NCBI GenBank assembly: GCA_027186245.1 | Contig: CP114481.1 | Span: 43,555,501-43,619,500, forward strand | Length of the DNA stretch: 64,000 bases | Reading direction: 5' to 3' | DNA from: Coriaria nepalensis | Taxonomy: Eukaryota > Streptophyta > Magnoliopsida > Cucurbitales > Coriariaceae | The notes under the pieces: generated by a model | Seen by the model: the letters and a program-made list of their open reading frames with translations, nothing else | What the model was told of the DNA's origin: nothing | Databases searched by the model: none | In this document: one piece after another, positions 38,809-53,066 of the stretch | Numbering within the stretch: position 1 is the stretch's first letter | How the letters are laid out: each line of letters starts with the position of its first letter | Program-made: the position numbers and the translations under genes

Positions 38809-40162
38809 AACGAATGCACACTTTCGTTGCATTGATCATTTGCGAGTTATGCACAAAAGTTGTGTTTGTAGTGAAAAAATAGAACTCGTTCGAATTGCTT
38901 TGAAAGGAGATATTGAGTTGAAATGACTCATTGAAATGATTTTAAGGTTAAACGAATGCACACTTTCGTTGCATTGATCATTTGCAAGTTATGCACAAAA
39001 GTTGTGTTTGTAGTGAAAAAATAGAATTCGTTCGAATTGCTTTGAAAGAAGATATTGAGTTGAAATGACTCATTGAAATGATTTTAAGGTTAAACGAATG
39101 CACACTTTCTTTGCATTAATCATTTGCAAGTTATGCACAAAAGTTGTGTTCGTAGTGCAAAAATAGAATGCGTTCGACTTGCTTTGAAATAAGTTATTGA
39201 GTTGAAATGACTCATTGAAATGATTTTAATGTTAAACGAATGCACACTTTCCTTGCATTGATCGTTTGCAAGTTGTGCACAAAAGTTGTGTTTGTAGTGA
39301 AAAAATAGAATTCGTTCGAATTGCTTTGGAAGGAGATATTGAGTTGAAATGACTCATTGAAATGATTTTAAGGTTAAACGAATGCACACTTTCGTTGCAT
39401 TGATCATTTGCAAGTTATGCACAAAAGTTGTGTTTGTAGTGAAAAAATAGAATGCGTTCGACTTGCTTTGAAATAAGTTATTGAGTTGAAATGACTCATT
39501 GAAATGATTTTAAGGTTAAACGAATGCACACTTTCTTTGCATTGATCATTTCCAAGTTATGCACAAAAGTTGTGTTTGTAGTGAAAAAATAGAATTCGTT
39601 CGAATTGCTTTGGAAGGAGATATTGAGTTGAAATGACTCATTGAAATGATTTTAAGGTTAAACGAATGGACACTTTCCTTGCAATGATCATTTGCAAGTT
39701 ATGCACAAAACTTGTGCCTGTAGTGCAAAAATAGAATTCGTTCGACTTGCTTCGAAATAAGTTATTGACATAGACTGACTCATTGAAATGATTTTAAGGT
39801 TAAACGAATGCACACTTTCTTTGCATTGATCATTTCCAAGTTATGCACAAAAGTTGTGTTTGTAGTGAAAAAATAGAATTCGTTCGAATTGCTTTGAAAG
39901 AAGATATTGACTTGAAATGACTCATTGAAATGATTTTAAGGTTAAACGAATGCACCCTTTCCTTGCATTAATCATTTGCAAGTTGTGCACAAAAGTTGTG
40001 TTTGTAGTGCAAAAATAGAATGTGTTCGACTTGCTTTGAAATAAGTTATTGACTTGAAATGACTCATTGAAATGATTTTAAGGTTAAACGAATGCACACT
40101 TTCCTTGCATTGATCATTTGCAAGTTATGCACAAAACTTGTGTTTGTAGTGCAAAAATAGAA
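38809..40162 (+). repeat. Partial further copy of the 16-monomer unit
   Basis: Matches 35401-36754 at an offset of 3408 bp (24 x 142): TTTGCGAGTTATGC, CTTTCTTTGCATTAATC, TTGATCGTTTGC, CTTGTGCCTGTAGTGC (39717 against 36309) and GACATAGACTG. It leaves the unit at about 40163, where the unit has AGAAATCGTTTGAC and this has AGAATGTGTTCGAC. Confidence 0.88.
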
Positions 40163-42999
40163 TGTGTTCGACTTGCTTTGAAATAAGTTATTGAGTTGAA
40201 ATGACTCATTGAAATGATTTTAAGGTTAAACGAATGCACACTTTCCTTGCATTGATCATTTGCAAGTTATGCACAAAACTTGTGTTTGTAGTGCAAAAAT
40301 AGAATTCGTTCGACTTGCTTTGAAATAAGTTATTGACTTGAAATGACCAATTGAAATGCTTTTAAGGTTCAACGAATGGATACTTTCCTTGCAATGATCA
40401 TTTGCAAGTTATGCACAAAACTTGAGTTTGTAGTGCAAAAAAAGAATGCGTTCGACTTGCTTCGAAATAAGTTATTGACTTGAAATGACTCATTGAAATG
40501 ATTTTAAGGTTAAACGAATGCATACTTTCCTTGCACTGATCATTTGCAACTTATGCACAAAAGTTGTGTTTGTAGTGAAAAAGTAGAATTCGTTCGAATT
40601 GCTTTGAAATAAGTTATTGACTTGAAATGACTCATTGAAATGATTTTAAGGTTAAACGAATGGACACTTTCCTTGCAATGATCATTTGCAAGTTATGCAA
40701 AAAACTTGTGTTTGTAGTGCAAAAATAGAATTCGTTCGACTTGCTTTGAAATAAGTTATTGACTTGAAATGACTCATTGAAATGATTTTAAGGTTAAACG
40801 AATGGACACTTTCCTTGCATTGATCATTTGCAACTTATGCACAAAAGTTGTGTTTGTAGTGCAAAAATAGAATTCGTTCGACTTGCTTTGAACTAAGTTA
40901 TTGACATGGACTGACTCATTGAAATGATTTTAAGGTTAAACGAATGCACACTTTCGTTGCATTGATCATTTGCAAGTTATGCAAAAAAGTTGTGCTTGTA
41001 GTGAAAAAATAGAATTCGTTCGAATTGCTTTGAAAGGAGATATTGAGTTGAAATGACTCATTGAAATGATTTTAAGGTTAAACGAATGCACACTTTCTTT
41101 GCATTGATCATTTGCAAGTTATGCACAAAAGTTGTGTTTGTAGTGAAAAAATAGAATGCGTTCGACTTGCTTTGAAATAAGTTATTGAGTTGAAATGACT
41201 CATTGAAATGATTTTAATGTTAAACGAATGCACACTTTCCTTGCATTGATCATTTGCAAGTTGTGCACAAAAGTTGTGTTTGTAGTGAAAAAATAGAATT
41301 CGTTCGAATTGCTTTGGAAGGAGATATTGAGTTGAAATGACTCATTGAAATGATTTTAAGGTTAAACGAATGCACACTTTCGTTGCATTGATCATTTGCG
41401 AGTTATGCACAAAAGTTGTGTTTGTAGTGAAAAAATAGAATTCGTTCGAATTGCTTTGAAAGGAGATATTGAGTTGAAATGACTCATTGAAATGATTTTA
41501 AGGTTAAACGAATGCACACTTTCGTTGCATTGATCATTTGCAAGTTATGCACAAAAGTTGTGTTTGTAGTGAAAAAATAGAATTCGTTCGAATTGCTTTG
41601 AAAGAAGATATTGAGTTGAAATGACTCATTGAAATGATTTTAAGGTTAAACGAATGCACACTTTCTTTGCATTAATCATTTGCAAGTTATGCACAAAAGT
41701 TGTGTTTGTAGTGAAAAAGTAGAATTCGTTCGAATTGCTTTGAAAGGAGATATTGAGTTGAAATGACTCATTGAAATGATTTTAAAGTTAAACGAATGCA
41801 CACTTTCGTTGCATTGATCATTTGCAAGTTATGCACAAAAGTTGTGTTTGTAGTGAAAAAATAGAATGCGTTCGACTTGCTTTGAAATAAGTTATTGAGT
41901 TGAAATGACTCATTGAAATGATTTTAAGGTTAAACGAATGCACACTTTCCTTGCATTGATCGTTTGCAAGTTGTGCACAAAAGTTGTGTTTGTAGTGAAA
42001 AAATAGAATTCGTTCGAATTGCTTTGGAAGGAGATATTGAGTTGAAATGACTCATTGAAATGATTTTAAGGTTAAATGAATGCACACTTTCGTTGCATTG
42101 ATCATTTGCAACTTATGCACAAAAGTTGTGTTTGTAGTGAAAAAGTAGAATTCGTTCGAATTGCTTTGAAAGGAGATATTGAGTTGAAATGACTCATTGA
42201 AATGATTTTAAAGTTAAACGAATGCACACTTTCGTTGCATTGATCATTTGCAAGTTATGCACAAAAGTTGTGTTTGTAGTGAAAAAATAGAATGCGTTCG
42301 ACTTGCTTTGAAATAAGTTATTGAGTTGAAATGACTCATTGAAATGTTTTTAAGGTTAAACGAATGCAGACTTTCTTTGCATTGATCATTTCCAAGTTAT
42401 GCACAAAAGTTGTGTTTGTAGTGAAAAAATAGAATTCGTTCGAATTGCTTTGGAAGGAGATATTGAGTTGAAATGACTCATTGAAATGATTTTAAGGTTA
42501 AACGAATGGACACTTTCCTTGCAATGATCATTTGCAAGTTATGCACAAAACTTGTGTTTGTAGTGCAAAAATAGAATTCGTTCGACTTGCTTTGAAATAA
42601 GTTATTGACTTGAAATGACTCATTGAAATGATTTTAAGGTTAAACGAATGCACACTTTCTTTGCATTGATCATTTCCAAGTTATGCACAAAAGTTGTGAT
42701 TGTAGTGAAAAAATAGAATTCGTTCGAATTGCTTTGAAAGGAGATATTGAGTTGAAATGACTCATTGCAATGATTTTAAGGATAAACGAATGCACACTTT
42801 CGTTGCATTGATCATTTGCAAGTTATGCACAAAAGTTGTGTTTCTAGTGAAAAAATAGAATTCGTTCGAATTGCTTTGAAAGAAGATATTGACTTTAAAT
42901 GACTCATTGAAATGATTTTAAGGTTAAACGAATGCGCCCTTTCTTTGCATTAATCATTTGCAAGTTATGCACAAAAGTTGTGTTTGTAGTGCAAAAATA
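40163..42999 (+). repeat. Mosaic of segments seen elsewhere in the array
   Basis: Several pieces are recognisable. About 40290-40600 is a diverged relative of 28640-28950 (GGTTCAACGAATGGATAC, TTTGCAACTTATGC). About 41150-41690 matches 30642-31182 at 10508 bp (74 x 142). About 41700-41925 is repeated at 42126-42351 (426 bp, 3 monomers; marker TTTTAAAGTTAAACG). About 42330-42930 resembles 39490-40090 (2840 bp). No single unit explains the stretch. Confidence 0.72.
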
Positions 43000-44379
43000 G
43001 AATGTGTTCGACTTGCTTTGAAATAAGTTATTGACTTGAAATGACTCATTGAAATGATTTTAAGGTTAAACGAATGCACACTTTCCTTGCATTGATCATT
43101 TGCAAGTTATGCACAAAAGTTGTGTTTGTAGTGCAAAAATAGAATGTGTTCGACTTCCTTTGAAATAAGTTATTGAGTTGAAATGACTCATTGAAATGAT
43201 TTTAAGGTTAAACGAATGCACACTTTCCTTGCATTGATCATTTGCTAGTTGTGCACAAAACTTGTGTTTGTAGTGCAAAAATAGAATGTGTTCGACTTCC
43301 TTTGAAATAAGTTATTGAGTTGAAATGACTCATTGAAATGATTTTAAGGTTAAACGAAAGCACACTTTCCTTGCATTGATCATTTGCAAGTTATGCACAA
43401 AAGTTGTGTTTGTAGTGAAAAAGTAGAATTCGTTCGAATTGCTTTGAAATAAGTTATTGACTTGAAAGGACTCATTGAAATGATTTTAAGGTTAAACGAA
43501 TGGACACTTTCCTTGCAATGATCATTTGCAAGTTATGCACAAAACTTGTGTTTGTAGTGCAAAAATAGAATTCGTTCGACTTGCTTTGAAATCAGTTATT
43601 GACATGGACTGACTCATTGAAATGATTTTAAGGTTAAACGAATGCACACTTTCGTTGCATTGATCATTTGCAAGTTATGCACAAAAGTTGTGTTTGTAGT
43701 GAAAAAATAGAATTCGTTCGAATTGCTTTGAAAGAAGATATTGAGTTGAAATGACTCATTGAAATGATTTTAAGGCTAAACGAATGCACACTTTCTTTGC
43801 ATTAATCATTTGCAAGTTATGCACAAAAGTTGTGTTTGTAGTGCAAAAATAGAATGTGTTCGACTTGCTTTGAAATAAGTTATTGACTTGAAATGACTCA
43901 TTGAAATGATTTTAAGGTTAAACGAATGCACACTTTCCTTGCATTGATCATTTGCAAGTTATGCACAAAAGTTGTGTTTGTAGTGCAAAAATAGAATGTG
44001 TTCGACTTGCTTTGAAATAAGTTATTGACTTGAAATGACTCATTCAAATGATTTTAAGGTTAAACGAATGCACACTTTCCTTGCATTGATCATTTGCAAG
44101 TTATGCACAAAAGTTGTGTTTGTAGTGCAAAAATAGAATGTGTTCGACTTGCTTTGAAATAAGTTATTGACTTGAAATGACTCATTGAAATGATTTTAAG
44201 GTTAAACGAATGCACACTTTCCTTGCATCGATCATTTGCAAGTTGTGCACAAAACTTGTGTTTGTAGTGCAAAAATAGAATGTGTTCGACTTCCTTTGAA
44301 ATAAGTTATTGAGTTGAAATGACTCATTGAAATGATTTTAAGGTTAAACGAAAGCACACTTTCCTTGCATTGATCATTT
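43000..44379 (+). repeat. Monomers of the GAATGTGTTCGACTTCC group
   Basis: A run rich in GAATGTGTTCGAC junctions. Three consecutive 142-bp monomers at about 44090-44515 give nearly the same minus-strand translation, and the GACTTCCTTTG variant recurs at 284 bp (44290 and 44574), so a local dimer is present. The same GACTTCCTTTG / CGAAAGCACAC pair also occurs about 994 bp earlier. Confidence 0.7.
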
Positions 44380-45470
44380 GCAAGTTGTGCACAAAAGTTG
44401 TGTTTGTAGTGCAAAAATAGAATGTGTTCGACTTGCTTTGAAATAAGTTATTGACTTGAAATGACTCATTGAAATGATTTTAAGGTTAAACGAATGCACA
44501 CTTTCCTTGCATTGATCATTTGCAAGTTGTGCACAAAACTTGTGTTTGTAGTGCAAAAATAGAATGTGTTCGACTTCCTTTGAAATAAGTTATTGAGTTG
44601 AAATGACTCATTGAAATGATTTTAAGGTTAAACGAAAGCACACTTTCCTTGCATTGATCATTTGCAAGTTGTGCACAAAAGTTGTGTTTGTAGTGAAAAA
44701 ATAGAATTCGTTCGAATTGCTTTGAAAGAATATATTGAGTTGAAATGACTCATTGAAATGATTTTAAGGTTAAACGAATGGACACTTTCCTTGCATTGAT
44801 CATTTGCAAGTTATGCACAAAAGTTGTGTTTGTAGTGAAAAAGTAGAATTCGTTCGAATTGCTTTGAAATAAGTTATTGACTTGAAAGGACTCATTGAAA
44901 TGATTTTAAGGTTAAATGAATGGACACTTTCCTTGCATTGATCATTTGCAAGTTATGCACAAAAGTTGTGTTTGTAGTGAAAAAGTAGAATTCGTTCGAA
45001 TTGCTTTGAAATAAGTTATTGACTTGAAAGGACTCATTGAAATGATTTTAAGGTTAAACGAATGGACACTTTCCTTGCAATGATCATTTGCAAGTTATGC
45101 ACAAAACTTGTGTTTGTAGTGCAAAAATAGAATTCGTTCGACTTGCTTTGAAATAAGTTATTGACATGGACTGACTCATTGAAATGATTTTAAGGTTAAA
45201 CGAATGCACACTTTCTTTGCATTGATCATTTCCAAGTTATGCACAAAAGTTGTGTTTGTAGTGAAAAAAATAGAATTCGTTTGAATTGCTTTGAAAGGAG
45301 ATATTGAGTTGAAATGACTCATTGAAATGATTTTAAGGTTAAACGAATGCACACTTTCGTTGCATTGATCATTTGCAAGTTATGCACAAAAGTTGTGTTT
45401 GTAGTGAAAAAATAGAATTCGTTCGAATTGCTTTGAAAGAAGATATTGAGTTGAAATGACTCATTGAAAT
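44380..45470 (+). repeat. Segment duplicated at 46937-48026
   Basis: Offset 2557 bp: 18 monomers plus 1, because one monomer here has an extra A (GTGAAAAAAATAG at about 45261). Shared markers are CGAAAGCACAC, GTGAAAAAGTAGAATTCG, GAAAGGACTCATTG (loss of the bZIP-like core) and AAATGAATGGACAC. Confidence 0.82.
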
Positions 45471-45919
45471 GATTTTAAGGTTAAACGAATGCACACTGTC
45501 CTTGCATTGATCATTTGCAAGTTGTGCACAAAACTTGTGTTTGTAGTGCAAAAATAGAATGTGTTCGACTTCCTTTGAAATAAGTTATTGAGTTGAAATG
45601 ACTCATTGAAATGATTTTAAGGTTAAACGAATGCACACTTTCTTTGCATTGATCATTTCCAAGTTATGCACAAAAGTTGTGTTTGTAGTGAAAAAATAGA
45701 ATTCGTTCGAATTGCTTTACAAAGAGATATTGAGTTGAAATGACTCATTGAAATGATTTTAAGGTTAAACGAATGGACACTTTCCTTGCATTGATCATTT
45801 GCAAGTTATGCACAAAACTTGTGTTTGTAGTGCAAAAATAGAATTCGTTCGACTTGCTTTGAAATAAGTTATTGACTTGGACTGACTCATTGAAATGATT
45901 TTAAGGTTAAATGAATGCA
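45471..45919 (+). repeat. Monomers linking two duplicated segments
   Basis: About three monomers with CACACTGTCCTTGC, GACTTCCTTTG and a private CTTTACAAAGAGATATTG change (about 45716). They resemble 49589-50037 at an offset of 4118 bp. Confidence 0.7.
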
Positions 45920-48900
45920 CACTTTCCTTGCATTGATCACTTGCAAGTTATGCACAAAAGTTGTGTTTGTAGTGCAAAAATAGAATGTGTTCGACTTGCT
46001 TTGAAATAAGTTATTGACTTCAAATGACTCATTGAAATGATTTTAAGGTTAAACGAATGCACACTTTTCTTGCATTGATCATTTGCAAGTTATGCACAAA
46101 ACTTGTGTTTGTAGTGCAAAAGTAGAATGCGTTCGACTTGCCTTGAAATAAGTTATTGAGTTGAAATGACTCATTGAAATGATTTTAAGGTTAAACGAAT
46201 GCACACTTTCTTTGCATTGATCATTTCCAAGTTATGCACAAAAGTTGTGTTTGTAGTGAAAAAATAGAATTCGTTCGAATTGCTTTGGAAGGAGATATTG
46301 AGTTGAACTGACTCATTGAAATGATTTTAAGGTTAAACGAATGGACACTTTCCTTGCAATGATCATTTGCAAGTTATGCACAAAACTTGTGCTTGTAGTG
46401 CAAAAATAGAATTCGTTCGACTTGCTTTGAAATAAGTTATTGACATAGACTGACTCATTGAAATGATTTTAAGGTTAAACGAATGCACACTTTCTTTGCA
46501 TTGATCATTTCCAAGTTATGCACAAAAGTTGTGTTTGTAGTGAAAAAATAGAATTCGTTCGAATTGCTTTGAAAGGAGATATTGAGTTGAAATGACTCAT
46601 TGAAATGATTTTAAGGATAAACGAATGCACACTTTCGTTGCATTGATCATTTCCAAGTTATGCACAAAAGTTGTGTTTCTAGTGAAAAAATAGAATTCGT
46701 TCGAATTGCTTTGAAAGAAGATATTGAGTTGAAATGACTCATTGAAATGATTTTAAGGTTAAACGAATGCACCCTTTCCTTGCATTAATCATTTGCAAGT
46801 TATGCACAAAAGTTGTGTTTGTAGTGCAAAAATAGAATGTGTTCGACTTGCTTTGAAATAAGTTATTGACTTGAAATGACTCATTGAAATGATTTTAAGG
46901 TTAAACGAATGCACACTTTCCTTGCATTGATCATTTGCAAGTTATGCACAAAAGTTGTGTTTGTAGTGCAAAAATAGAATGTGTTCGACTTGCTTTGAAA
47001 TAAGTTATTGACATGAAATGACTCATTGAAATGATTTTAAGGTTAAACGAATGCACACTTTCCTTGCATTGATCATTTGCAAGTTGTGCACAAAACTTGT
47101 GTTTGTAGTGCAAAAATAGAATGTGTTCGACTTCCTTTGAAATAAGTTATTGAGTTGAAATGACTCATTGAAATGATTTTAAGGTTAAACGAAAGCACAC
47201 TTTCCTTGCATTGATCATTTGCAAGTTGTGCACAAAAGTTGTGTTTGTAGTGAAAAAATAGAATTCGTTCGAATTGCTTTGAAAGAATATATTGAGTTGA
47301 AATGACTCATTGAAATGATTTTAAGGTTAAACGAATGGACACTTTCCTTGCATTGATCATTTGCAAGTTATGCACAAAAGTTGTGTTTGTAGTGAAAAAG
47401 TAGAATTCGTTCGAATTGCTTTGAAATAAGTTATTGACTTGAAAGGACTCATTGAAATGATTTTAAGGTTAAATGAATGGACACTTTCCTTGCATTGATC
47501 ATTTGCAAGTTATGCACAAAAGTTGTGTTTGTAGTGAAAAAGTAGAATTCGTTCGAATTGCTTTGAAATAAGTTATTGACTTGAAAGGACTCATTGAAAT
47601 GATTTTAAGGTTAAACGAATGGACACTTTCCTTGCAATGATCATTTGCAAGTTATGCACAAAAGTTGTGTTTGTAGTGCAAAAATAGAATTCGTTCGACT
47701 TGCTTTGAAATAAGTTATTGACATGGACTGACTCATTGAAATGATTTTAAGGTTAAACGAATGCACACTTTCTTTGCATTGATCATTTCCAAGTTATGCA
47801 CAAAAGTTGTGTTTGTAGTGAAAAAATAGAATTCGTTCGAATTGCTTTGAAAGGAGATATTGAGTTGAAATGACTCATTGAAATGATTTTAAGGTTAAAC
47901 GAATGCACACTTTCGTTGCATTGATCATTTGCAAGTTATGCACAAAAGTTGTGTTTGTAGTGAAAAAATAGAATTCGTTCGAATTGCTTTGAAACAAGAT
48001 ATTGAGTTGAAATGACTCATTGAAATGATTTTAAGGTTAAACGAATGCACACTTTCTTTGCATTAATCATTTGCAAGTTATGCACAAAAGTTGTGTTCGT
48101 AGTGCAAAAATAGAATGCGTTCGACTTGCTTTGAAATAAGTTATTGAGTTGAAATGACTCATTGAAATGATTTTAATGTTAAACGAATGCACACTTTCCT
48201 TGCATTGATCATTTGCAAGTTGTGCACGAAAGTTGTGTTTGTAGTGAAAAAATAGAATTCGTTCGAATTGCTTTGAAAGAATATATTGAGTTGAAATGAC
48301 TAATTGAAATGATTTTAAGGTTAAACGAATGGACACTTTCCTTGCATTGATCATTTGCAAGTTATGCACAAAACTTGTGTTTGTAGTGCAAAAATAGAAT
48401 TTGTTCGACTTGATTTGAAATAACTTATTGACTTGAAATGATTCGTTAAAATGATATTAAGGTTAAACGAATGGACAATTTCCTTGCATTGATCATTTGC
48501 AAGTTATGCACAAAACTTGTGTTTGGCGTGCAAAAATAGATTTCGTTCGACTTGCTTTGAAATAAGTTATTGACTTGAAATGACTCATTGAAATGATTTT
48601 AAGGTTAAACGAATGCACACCTTCGTTGCATTGATCATTTGCAAGTTATGCACAAAAGTTGTGTTTCTAGTGAAAAAATAGAATTCGTTCGAATTGCTTT
48701 GAAAGAAGATATTGAGTTGAAATGACTCATTGAAATGATTTTAAGGTTAAACGAATGCACCCTTTTCTTGCATTAATCATTTGCAAGTTATGCACAAAAG
48801 TTGTGTTTGTAGTGCAAAAATAGAATGTGTTCGACTTGCTTTGAAATAAGTTATTGACTTGAAATGACTCATTGAAATGATTTTAAGGTTAAACGAATGC

Positions 48901-50037
48901 ACACTTTCCTCGCATTGATCATTTGCAAGTTATGCACAAAACTTGTGTTTGTAGTGCAAAAATAGAATGCGTTCGAGTTGCTTTGAAATAAGTTATTGAG
49001 TTGAAATGACTCATTGAAATGATTTTAAGGTTAAACGAATGCACACTTTCCTTGCATTGATCATTTGCAAGTTGTGCACAAAACTTGTGTTTGCAGTGCA
49101 AAAATAGAATGTGTTCGACTTCCTTTGAAATAAGTTATTGAGTTGAAATGACTCATTGAAATGATTTTAAGGTTAAACGAATCCACACTTTCTTTGCATT
49201 GATCATTTCCAAGTTATGCACAAAAGTTGTGTTTGTAGTGAAAAAATAGAATTCGTTCGAATTGCTTTGGAATGAGATATTGAGTTGAAATGACTCATTG
49301 AAATGATTTTAAGGTTAAACGAATGGACACTTTCCTTGCAATGATCATTTGCAAGTTATGCACAAAACTTGTGTTTGTAGTGCAAAAATAGAATTCGTTC
49401 GACTTGGTTTGAAATAACTTATTGACTTGGACTGACTCATTGAAATGATTTTAAGGTTAAACGAATGCACACTTTCCTTGCATTGATCACTTGCAAGTTA
49501 TGCACAAAAGTTGTGTTTGTAGTGCAAAAATAGAATGTGTTCGACTTGCTTTGAAATAAGTTATTGAGTTGAAATGACTCATTGAAATGATTTTAAGGTT
49601 AAACGAATGCACACTTTCCTTGCATTGATCATTTGCAAGTTGTGCACAAAACTTGTGTTTGTAGTGCAAAAATAGAATGTGTTCGACTTCCTTTGAAATA
49701 AGTTATTGAGGTGAAATGACTCATTGAAATGATTTTAAGGTTAAACGAATGCACACTTTCTTTGCATTGATCATTTCCAAGTTATGCACAAAAGTTGTGT
49801 TTGTAGTGAAAAAATAGAATTCGTTCGAATTGCTTTGGAAGGAGATATTGAGTTGAAATGACTCATTGAAATGAATTTAAGGTTAAACGAATGGACACTT
49901 TCCTTGCATTGATCATTTGCAAGTTATGCACAAAACTTGTGTTTGTAGTGCAAAAATAGAATTCGTTCGACTTGCTTTGAAATAAGTTATTGACTTGGAC
50001 TGACTCATTGAAATGATTTTAAGGTTAAACGAATGCA
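45920..50037 (+). repeat. Relative of the 32-monomer unit, 29 monomers (4118 bp)
   Basis: The first part (45920-47480) matches 50038-51598 at 4118 bp (29 x 142), including TTGATCACTTGC, CTTGTGCTTGTAG, GACATAGACTG, TTTTAAGGATAAACG, GTGTTTCTAGTG and CGAATGCACCCTTTCC. The rest is different. At 48360-48560 lies a cluster of unusually diverged monomers (GACTTGATTTG, AACTTATTGAC, GATTCGTTAAAATG, TTTGGCGTGC) whose variants recur only near 59170-59340, at 10792 bp (76 x 142). Confidence 0.78.
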
Positions 50038-50794
50038 CACTTTCCTTGCATTGATCACTTGCAAGTTATGCACAAAAGTTGTGCTTGTAGTGCAAAAATA
50101 GAATGTGTTCGACTTGCTTTGAAATAAGTTATTGACTTGAAATGACTCATTGAAATGATTTTAAGGTTAAACGAATGCACACTTTCCTTGCATTGATCAT
50201 TTGCTAGTTATGCGCAAAACTTGTGTTTGTAGTGCAAAAATAGAATGCGTTCGACTTGCCTTGAAATAAGTTATTGAGTTGAAATGACTCATTGAAATGA
50301 TTTTAAGGTTAAACGAATGCACACTTTCTTTGCATTGATCATTTCCAAGTTATGCACAAAAGTTGTGTTTGTAGTGAAAAAATAGAATTCGTTCGAATTG
50401 CTTTGGAAGGAGATATTGAGTTGAAATGACTCATTGAAATGATTTTAAGGTTAAACGAATGGACACTTTCCTTGCAATGATCATTTGCAAGTTATGCACA
50501 AAACTTGTGCTTGTAGTGCAAAAATAGAATTCGTTCGACTTGCTTTGAAATAAGTTATTGACATAGACTGACTCATTGAAATGATTTTAAGGTTAAACGA
50601 ATGCACACTTTCTTTGCATTGATCATTTCCAAGTTATGCACAAAAGTTGTGTTTGTAGTGAAAAAATAGAATTCGTTCGAATTGCTTTGAAAGGAGATAT
50701 TGAGTTGAAATGACTCATTGAAATGATTTTAAGGATAAACGAATGCACACTGTCGTTGCATTGATCATTTGCAAGTTATGCACAAAAGTTGTGT

Positions 50795-51930
50795 TTCTAG
50801 TGAAAAAATAGAATTCGTTCGAATTGCTTTGAAAGAAGATATTGAGTTGAAATGACTCATTGAAATGATTTTAAGGTTAAACGAATGCACCCTTTCCTTG
50901 CATTAATCATTTTCAAGTTATGCACAAAAGTTGTGTTTGTAGTGCAAAAATAGAATGTGTTCGACTTGCTTCGAAATAAGTTATTGACTTGAAATGACTC
51001 ATTGAAATGATTTTAAGGTTAAACGAATGCACACTTTCCTTGCATTGATCATTTGCAAGTTATGCACAAAACTTGTGTTTGTAGTGCAAAAATAGAATGT
51101 GTTCGACTTGCTTTGAAATAAGTTATTGAGTTGAAATGACTCATTGAAATGATTTTAAGGTTAAACGAATGCACACTTTCCTTGCATTGATCATTTGCAA
51201 GTTGTGCACAAAACTTGTGTTTGTAGTGCAAAAATAGAATGTGTTCGACTTCCTTTGAAATAAGTTATTGAGTTGAAATGACTCATTGAAATGATTTTAA
51301 GGTTAAACGAAAGCACACTTTCCTTGCATTGATCATTTGCAAGTTGTGCACAAAAGTTGTGTTTGTAGTGAAAAAATAGAATTCGTTCGAATTGCTTTGA
51401 AAGAATATATTGAGTTGAAAGGACTCATTGAAATGATTTTAAGGTTAAACGAATGGACACTTTCCTTGCATTGATCATTTGCAAGTTATGCACAAAAGTT
51501 GTGTTTGTAGTGAAAAAGTAGAATTCGTTCGAATTGCTTTGAAATAAGTTATTGACTTGAAAGGACTCATTGAAATGATTTTAAGGTTAAACGAATGGAC
51601 ACTTTCCTTGCAATGATCATTTCCAAGTTATGCACAAAAGTTGTGTTTGTGATGAAAAAATAGAATTCGTTCGAATTGCTTTGGAAGGAGATATTGAGTT
51701 GAAATGACTCATTGAAATGATTTTAAGGTTAAACGAATGGACACTTTCCTTGCAATGATCATTTGCAAGTTTTGCACAAAACTTGTGCTTGTAGTGCAAA
51801 AATAGAATTCGTTCGACTTGCTTTGAAATAAGTTATTGACATAGACTGACTCATTGAAATGATTTTAAGGTTAAACGAATGCACACTTTCTTTGCATTGA
51901 TCATTTCCAAGTTATGCACAAAAGTTGTAT
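50795..51930 (+). repeat. 8-monomer (1136-bp) tandem duplication, copy 1
   Basis: Matches 51931-53053 at 1136 bp. Shared markers are GCACCCTTTCC, GACTTGCTTCGAAATAAG, GACTTCCTTTG, CGAAAGCACAC, GAAAGGACTC and CTTGTGCTTGTAG (51787 and 52923). Private change: GTTTGTGATGAAAAAATAG at about 51650. Confidence 0.85.
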
Positions 51931-53066
51931 TTCTAGTGAAAAAATAGAATTCGTTCGAATTGCTTTGAAAGAAGATATTGAGTTGAAATGACTCATTGAA
52001 ATGATTTTAAGGTTAAACGAATGCACCCTTTCCTTGCATTAATCATTTGCAAGTTATGCACAAAAGTTGTGTTTGTAGTGCAAGAATAGAATGTGTTCGA
52101 CTTGCTTCGAAATAAGTTATTGACTTGAAATGACTCATTGAAATGATTTTAAGGTTAAACGAATGCACACTTTCCTTGCATTGATCATTTGCAAGTTATG
52201 CACAAAACTTGTGTTTGTAGTGCAAAAATAGAATGTGTTCGACTTGCTTTGAAATAAGTTATTGAGTTGAAATGACTCATTGAAATGATTTTAAGGTTAA
52301 ACGAATGCACACTTTCCTTGCATTGATCATTTGCAAGTTGTGCACAAAACTTGTGTTTGTAGTGCAAAAATAGAATGTGTTCGACTTCCTTTGAAATATG
52401 TTATTGAGTTGAAATGACTCATTGAAATGATTTTAAGGTTAAACGAAAGCACACTTTCCTTGGATTGATCATTTGCAAGTTGTGCACAAAAGTTGTGTTT
52501 GTAGTGAAAAAATAGAATTCGTTCGAATTGCTTTGAAAGAATATATTGAGTTGAAAGGACTCATTGAAATGATTTTAAGGTTAAACGAATGGACACTTTC
52601 CTTGCATTGATCATTTGCAAGTTATGCACAAAAGTTGTGTTTGTAGTGAAAAAGTAGAATTCGTTCGAATTGCTTTGAAATAAGTTATTGACTTGAAAGG
52701 ACTCATTGAAATGATTTTAAGGTTAAACGAATGGACACTTTCCTTGCAATGATCATTTCCAAGTTATGCACAAAAGTTGTGTTTGTAGTGAAAAAATAGA
52801 ATTCGTTCGAATTGCTTTGGAAGGAGATATTGAGTTGAAATGACTCATTGAAATGATTTTAAGGTTAAACGAATGGACACTTTCCTTGCAATGATCATTT
52901 GCAAGTTATGCACAAAACTTGTGCTTGTAGTGCAAAAATAGAATTCGTTCGACTTGCTTTGAAATAAGTTATTGACATTGACTGACTCATTGAAATGATT
53001 TTAAGGTTAAACGAATGCACACTTTCTTTGCATTGATCATTTCCAAGTTGTGCACAAAAGTTGTGT
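51931..53066 (+). repeat. 8-monomer tandem duplication, copy 2
   Basis: Immediate second copy with a few changes, such as GTGCAAGAATAG at 52079, GAAATATGTTATTGAG at 52393 and GACATTGACTG at 52975. Confidence 0.85.

Noticed and set aside
48067..48369. 100-codon minus-strand open frame
   Set aside because: Same satellite frame, extended because one monomer lacks the usual stop; no independent evidence of coding.
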